The translations under genes and the position numbers were made by a program. From contig NZ_PJRS01000019.1 of the NCBI RefSeq assembly GCF_002858925.1, forward strand, positions 1 to 64,000: DNA of 64,000 nucleotides, read 5' to 3'. Within the stretch, counting starts at the first letter, position 1. Each line of letters begins with the position of its first letter. Shown here in pieces: positions 59,459 through 64,000 of this stretch. Origin of the DNA: Caulobacter zeae (GTDB taxonomy: Bacteria > Pseudomonadota > Alphaproteobacteria > Caulobacterales > Caulobacteraceae). Under the pieces are notes generated by a model. It did not search any database, was not told where the DNA came from, and saw nothing but the letters and a program-made list of their open reading frames with translations.

Positions 59459-62382
59459 GCGCCCTCCTCCGCTTGCTCGGTTTCGGCGTCGTCCTTGGCG
59501 CGGCGCAGGGACTGGTGGGCCAGGGCCACCAGCATCAGCACCGTGGCGCCGACCACCAACAGCACGACGCCCAGGTCGAAGATCACGGCGCTGGCCAGGG
59601 GCACGCGACCCAGCAGCGGCAGCTCGACATACTTGAAGGCCGAGGTCAGGAACGGCCGGTTGAAGCCGATCGCCACCAGGCCGCAGCCGGCGGCGATGGT
59701 CAGGCCCCAGCCGATCCAAAGGATGGGGCGTAGCAGCAGCCGCTCCTCCACCCAGCGCGCGCCGTTGGCCATGTATTGCAGCAGGACCGCGATCGACAGC
59801 GCCACCCCCGCCGCGAAGCCGCCGCCCGGCAGGTCGTGGCCGCGCAGGAAGAGGTGCACGGCCAGCACGATGACGAACGGGAACATCCAGCGCATGACGA
59901 CGCGCGGGATCAGCATGGTGTCGCGCAGCGCGTCGACCGCCTTGCGGCCTTCGGCGACGGGGCCGGTGCGCTCGCGCGCCTGCTTCTGGTTGGGCGCGGG
60001 CAGGCTGTCGCTGGCAGGACGGAAGCGGCGCAGCAGGGCAAGGACGGTCAGGCCGACGATGCCCAGCACCGTGATCTCGCCGAAGGTGTCGAAAGCGCGG
60101 AAGTCGACCAGGATGACATTGACGACGTTGCGCCCGCCGCCCTCGCTGTAGGCCCGCTCGACGAAGAAGCGCGATATGCCCTCGACCATCGGCCGGGTCA
60201 TGACCGCGTAGGAGACGAAGGCCAGGGCCAGGCCGACGACGGCGGCGACGACCAGGTCCACCCGACGGCGGCGGCGCGAACGCGTGAGCTCGGCCTGCGA
60301 GGCCTGGATATCCTCTCGCCGCTTGGGCAGCCAGCGCAGGCCCAGCAGCAGCAGAACGGTGGTGACCACCTCGACCAGCAGCTGGGTCAAGGCCAAGTCC
60401 GGCGCCGACAACCAGACGAAGGTGATGCAACTGACGAGGCCCGCCCCGCCCATCAGCACCACCGCGGCCAGGCGGTGATACTTGGCCTGCCAGGCGGCCG
60501 CGATGGCGCACGCGCCGCCGGTCAGCCAGAGGCCCGCGAACACGACCTCGGCGGCGCCGGGCGCCGACCACGACGGCCGGATCGCCACCCCGCCCGCGAA
60601 GCCCGCCGCCGCGCCGGCCGCCAGCGCGGCCAGGACGACGAGGCGCAGTTGCGGCTGCATCCGCTCGGTTCCCAGGCGGCTTTCGACCCAGCGCGCGCCC
60701 TTGACGATGCCCGTCATCGCCTTCTCGAAGAGATAGCCGCCGTTGAGGCGCTTGAGCCCCCAGGGGCCGCCGCGCGGATTGTTGTTCAGCTTCTGGCCGA
60801 AGACCGCGTAGGCGGCCACGCCGCCGGCCAGGGCCAGCACGCTGAGCAGCAAGGGCATGTTGAACCCGTGCCAGAGCGCCAGGCTGTAATAGGGCAGATC
60901 ATCGAAGCCCAGCACGGCGACGGCGGCGCTGCGCAGGAACGGTCCGACGGTCAGGGCCGGCAGCACGCCGACCAGCAGGCACAGCGCCACCAGGATCTCG
61001 ACCGGACGGCGCATCCAGGCCGGCGGCTCGTGCGGAACCTTGTCCAGGGCCGTGGGCGGCGGGCCGAAGAAGGTCGCCAGGATGAAGCGCAGCGAATAGA
61101 GCACGCCGAACGCGCTGGCCAAGGTCGCCAGCAAAGGCAGAGCCTTGTTCAGGGCGTGGCCGTCGCTGCCGGCCACCACCTCGGCCAGGAACATCTCCTT
61201 GGAGAGGAAGCCGTTCAGCAGCGGCACGCCCGCCATGGCGGCCGCCGCGACGATGGCCAGCGTGCCGGTAATGGGCATGAACCTGTACAGGCCGCTCAGC
61301 TTGCGCATGTCGCGCGTGCCGGCCTCGTGGTCGATGATGCCGGCGGCCATGAACAGCGACGCCTTGAAGGTGGCGTGGTTGACCGTGTGGAAGATCGCCG
61401 CGATCGCCCCCAGCGGCGAGCCCAGGCCCAGCAGCAGTACGATCAGACCCAGGTGGCTGATGGTCGAGTAGGCCAGCAAGCCCTTGAGGTCGTGCTGGAA
61501 GATGGCGCACCAGGCGCCGATCAGCAGCGTGGCCACCCCCGCCCCGGCCACCACGAAATACCAGAGCTCGGTCTGGCCGAAGATCGGCCACATGCGCAGC
61601 AGCAGGAAGATCCCGGCCTTCACCATCGTCGCCGAGTGAAGATAGGCGCTGACCGGCGTCGGCGCGGCCATGGCGCGCGGCAGCCAGAAGTGGAACGGGA
61701 ACTGGGCGCTCTTGGTCAGGGCCCCCATCAGCACCAGCGCGAGGGCCACCACGGACCGAGGATCGGCCAGGATGACGCTCTTGGCCGCCAGCACGTCGTC
61801 GAGATCGTAACTGCCCGCGATTGACCCGATCAGGATCATGCCGACCAGCAGGCACAGCCCGCCCAGCGCCGTGACCGTCAGGGCCATGCGCGAGCCTTCG
61901 CGAGCCGAGGGGTTCTGGTGCCAATAGCCGATCAACAGGAAGGAGAAGAGGCTGGTCAGCTCCCAGAAGACCGCCAGCTGGATCAGGTTGCCCGACAGAA
62001 CCACGCCCTGCATCGCGCCCATGAAGGCCAGCAGGAACGAGAAGAACCGCGGCACCGGATCCTTCGGCGACATGTAGTAGCGGGCGTAGAGCACGACGAG
62101 CGCGCCGATCCCGAGGATCAGGGCGGCGAAGATCCACGACAGCCCGTCCAGCCGCAGGATCAGGCTGACGCCCAGCGACGGCAGCCAGGGAATCGCCAGC
62201 CGCAGCACCTCTCCATCCGCGAACCTCGGCCAGAGCGCGGCCAGGCTCACCAGGGAGACCAGCGACACCAGCCAGGAGAGAATCGCCGCCGCCGTACGCG
62301 CATGTCGCGGAAGGCCGGCCGCCACGGCCGCGCCGAGGAACGGCGCCGCCAGGATAACGAGAAGGAGCAGGTTGGAAGACAA
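59455..62382 (-). CDS. mrpA: Na+/H+ antiporter fused subunits A and B
   Basis: About 975 residues from the TTG at 62382 (AGGAGG is 12 bases upstream, so the start is tentative). The N-terminal two-thirds is MrpA, homologous to NuoL, with FWELTSLFSFLLIGYWHQN, LMGALTKSAQFPFHFWLPRAMAAPTPVSAYLHSATMVKAGIFLL and HTVNHATFKASLFMAAGIIDHEAGTRD. The MrpA tail and an MrpB domain (RWMFPFVIVLAVHLFLRGHDLPGGGFAAGV) complete the fusion. This A-B fusion with six genes is the group-2 Mrp/Pha arrangement. The complex exports Na+ or K+ for pH and salt tolerance. Confidence 0.93.
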   Translation of the reverse strand: MSSNLLLLVILAAPFLGAAVAAGLPRHARTAAAILSWLVSLVSLVSLAALWPRFADGEVLRLAIPWLPSLGVSLILRLDGLSWIFAALILGIGALVVLYARYYMSPKDPVPRFFSFLLAFMGAMQGVVLSGNLIQLAVFWELTSLFSFLLIGYWHQNPSAREGSRMALTVTALGGLCLLVGMILIGSIAGSYDLDDVLAAKSVILADPRSVVALALVLMGALTKSAQFPFHFWLPRAMAAPTPVSAYLHSATMVKAGIFLLLRMWPIFGQTELWYFVVAGAGVATLLIGAWCAIFQHDLKGLLAYSTISHLGLIVLLLGLGSPLGAIAAIFHTVNHATFKASLFMAAGIIDHEAGTRDMRKLSGLYRFMPITGTLAIVAAAAMAGVPLLNGFLSKEMFLAEVVAGSDGHALNKALPLLATLASAFGVLYSLRFILATFFGPPPTALDKVPHEPPAWMRRPVEILVALCLLVGVLPALTVGPFLRSAAVAVLGFDDLPYYSLALWHGFNMPLLLSVLALAGGVAAYAVFGQKLNNNPRGGPWGLKRLNGGYLFEKAMTGIVKGARWVESRLGTERMQPQLRLVVLAALAAGAAAGFAGGVAIRPSWSAPGAAEVVFAGLWLTGGACAIAAAWQAKYHRLAAVVLMGGAGLVSCITFVWLSAPDLALTQLLVEVVTTVLLLLGLRWLPKRREDIQASQAELTRSRRRRRVDLVVAAVVGLALAFVSYAVMTRPMVEGISRFFVERAYSEGGGRNVVNVILVDFRAFDTFGEITVLGIVGLTVLALLRRFRPASDSLPAPNQKQARERTGPVAEGRKAVDALRDTMLIPRVVMRWMFPFVIVLAVHLFLRGHDLPGGGFAAGVALSIAVLLQYMANGARWVEERLLLRPILWIGWGLTIAAGCGLVAIGFNRPFLTSAFKYVELPLLGRVPLASAVIFDLGVVLLVVGATVLMLVALAHQSLRRAKDDAETEQAEEGA

Positions 62383-62527
62383 AACGGTTGGGGGCCTCCT
62401 GCCACGGAACGGGTCTAGCCGGGGTCCGACGCCTAACAGGCCTCGATGACCACCATAGGAAGACCGTTCCCATGCGTCAAAGCGACGGTTCCCTCCCGTC
62501 ACGCTTCGTCACATATGCCGGCGTTAT

Positions 62528-62541
62528 TGATATCGATATCA
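62528..62541. promoter_or_regulatory. LacI-type operator-like palindrome
   Basis: TGATATCGATATCA is a perfect 14-bp palindrome with the central CG typical of LacI-family operators. It lies 36 bp before the glycoside-hydrolase ATG, in an AT-rich promoter region. No lacI gene is in the window; it may lie past the right edge. Confidence 0.55.
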
Positions 62542-62577
62542 TAATGACCGAGGCTGCTGCGATCCTAGGGAGGAAAC

Positions 62578-64000
62578 ATGAGCCGACAGAAGAACCCGGC
62601 CCGCCGCGCCGCCACGGCCCTCGTCGCCATGCTGCTGGGAGGCACGGCCGGCCCAGCCCTGGCCGACACGCTGCTGACCTATCCGGTCCCGCCGCAGCTG
62701 ATGTACGTGGCGCACAATGACGACTTCACCGTGCGGGTGCGCACGCCCGGCGGCGAATGGCGCGACCTCTATGAGTACCGGGTGCAGGTCGACACCGACA
62801 CCAAGCAGAACGCCTCGCTGGTCTATTTCGACTTCGACGGAACGGTCGAGCTGGAGGTGATGAAGAACAACGGCCGCTTTTCCGAGGTCTCGGTCGCGCC
62901 GCTGTCGAGCGTAGTGAAGCCCCAGCGCCAGGGCTCGATCCTGCACATGACCCTGACCAGGCCCGAGCGCTTCTCGCTGCAGTTCGACGACGACCGCCTG
63001 CGCAACCTGCACATCGTGGCCGGCGCCCCGCCCCCTGCCCGCCCGACCGGCGCCGACGTCGTCTACTTCGGGCCCGGCTTCCACACGCCGCCGGCGGGTC
63101 TCGACCACTTTCCGGTAAAGTCGGGCCAACGGGTCTACATGGACGGCGGCGCGGTGCTGAAGGGCGCCTTCGACCTGAATGGGATCAGCGACGTGAAGAT
63201 CTCGGGACGCGGCCTGCTGTGGGACCCCGGCCGCGCCATCGACCTGGAGAAGGCCCGCGATGTCGAGGTCTCGGACCTGATCATCGTCAACAGCGACCGC
63301 AAGGACGCGGCCCGGGTGATGAACATCCGCAATTCGGAGAACGTCACGTTCAGCCAGCTAACGGGCTTCACTTCGGGCAAGTGGTCGGACGGCATCAACA
63401 TCTCGACCTCGCGCCACGTGAAGGTGCGCGACGGCTACCTGCGGGTCTCGGACGACGCCGTGGTGGTCTACGCCGTGGCCGACTGCCCGATCTGCCGCCA
63501 GAAGGCCGCCCAGACCGGGATCCCCGATCCGAACCCGCCGGGCGACACCTTCGACATCCAGGTCTCGAACATGCGCCTGTGGGTCGACGTCGCCCACGCC
63601 CTCTATATCGGCCACTTCGGCGACAACGCCGATCCGCGCACCATCCGCGACGTGACCTTCGACAACATCGACGTCGCCAATCTGGACGAGGACGATCCGG
63701 ACTGGGAGGGCGTGATCGCCGCCTATTCCGGCGACAGCACGCTGATCCGCGACATCACCTTCAGCAACGTGCGGGTCGACCGCATCGAGGAGGGCAAGCT
63801 GATCAACATCGTGGCCGGGAACAACCCGCGCTACAACAAGGCGCCCGGGCGCGGGATCGACGGCCTGAGGATCCGCAATGTCGCCTATACCGGCCAGGGC
63901 ATGCCCAGCCTGTCGATCATCCGGGGCCTGTCGCCGCAGACGGCGGTCAAGAACGTGACGATCGAGAACCTCAGCATCGGCGGCAAGCCGGTGAAGTCGG
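62578..64000 (+). CDS. Exported beta-helix glycoside hydrolase (GH28-like), partial
   Basis: The first 474 residues of a gene that runs off the window end. GGGAGGAAAC precedes the ATG. A signal peptide ends PALAD near residue 31. An N-terminal beta-sandwich (about 35-150) is followed by FGPGFHTPPAGLDHF and a right-handed beta-helix with repeated short strands (NISRGLL-like, VTFSQLTGF, VKVRDGYLRV). Candidate catalytic positions echo GH28: Asp271 in WSDGINIS, Asp292-Asp293 in SDDAVVVYA and His346 in IGHFGDN. It probably cleaves a polysaccharide such as pectin-type or dextran-type glucan (GH49 relatives share this plan). The exact family is not settled. Confidence 0.78.
   Translation, partial: MSRQKNPARRAATALVAMLLGGTAGPALADTLLTYPVPPQLMYVAHNDDFTVRVRTPGGEWRDLYEYRVQVDTDTKQNASLVYFDFDGTVELEVMKNNGRFSEVSVAPLSSVVKPQRQGSILHMTLTRPERFSLQFDDDRLRNLHIVAGAPPPARPTGADVVYFGPGFHTPPAGLDHFPVKSGQRVYMDGGAVLKGAFDLNGISDVKISGRGLLWDPGRAIDLEKARDVEVSDLIIVNSDRKDAARVMNIRNSENVTFSQLTGFTSGKWSDGINISTSRHVKVRDGYLRVSDDAVVVYAVADCPICRQKAAQTGIPDPNPPGDTFDIQVSNMRLWVDVAHALYIGHFGDNADPRTIRDVTFDNIDVANLDEDDPDWEGVIAAYSGDSTLIRDITFSNVRVDRIEEGKLINIVAGNNPRYNKAPGRGIDGLRIRNVAYTGQGMPSLSIIRGLSPQTAVKNVTIENLSIGGKPVKS

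Noticed and set aside
59114..60571. Long second frame across the mrpA tail and mrpC
   Set aside because: Only its last 114 codons are mrpC. The upstream part is out-of-frame mrpA sequence, rich in Arg and Gly, without a ribosome site.

Overview
The window is high-GC, gene-dense bacterial chromosome that looks like Caulobacter or a close alphaproteobacterial relative. The reasons are five TonB-dependent outer-membrane receptors in 64 kb, two FecI/FecR-type sigma/anti-sigma pairs, a group-2 Mrp antiporter operon with fused A and B subunits, and GC-rich extragenic hairpin repeats. I infer the genus from gene content; there is no rRNA gene to settle it.

Layout. 1-449: non-coding, with three related GC hairpins. 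450-3669 (minus): riboflavin operon ribD-ribE-ribBA-ribH. 3733-6638 (plus): a GntR/FCD regulator, then a ZnuD-like receptor with a His/Asp/Glu-rich loop behind a Zur-box-like palindrome. 6804-19022: a two-way locus around an RpiR regulator. Its minus side holds a TonB receptor, a GntP-family permease, a DUF1349 protein and a frameshifted GH20 hexosaminidase; its plus side holds RidA, a D-amino-acid deaminase and a D-aminoacylase. Together they suggest uptake and breakdown of N-acyl-D-amino-acid or amino-sugar compounds. 19027-25056 (minus): a six-gene, overlapping MoxR/DUF58/SpoIIM/RDD membrane operon.

25162-33087 (minus) is the most striking block. In transcription order it holds a Fur-box-like palindrome, an ECF sigma factor, FecR, an STN-type TonB receptor, a small secreted protein resembling Slam-dependent hemophilin/TbpB-barrel proteins, a Slam-type outer-membrane translocon and a dedicated TonB. 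This is a complete hemophore-type iron or heme acquisition module. 33289-39993: aldo/keto reductase, M19 dipeptidase, MetY, IlvD and a divergent LysR regulator. 40007-44173: a receptor divergent from a RhaT-type rhamnose symporter. 44204-48666: an exported DOPA-dioxygenase-family protein, two MFS transporters and two small proteins. 48671-55379 (minus): a second sigma-FecR-STN-receptor set followed by an S9 peptidase. 55621-62382: a UspA protein convergent with the mrp operon. 62578 to the end: the first part of an exported beta-helix glycoside hydrolase behind a LacI-like palindrome.

Shared logic: most of the window is nutrient scavenging through TonB receptors, each wired to a different signal (zinc, iron, an amino-compound regulator, surface signalling by FecI/FecR). 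The two STN receptors carry nearly the same upstream motif, which may be the promoter signature of their sigma factors. All functions are inferred by reading the sequence; no database search was run.
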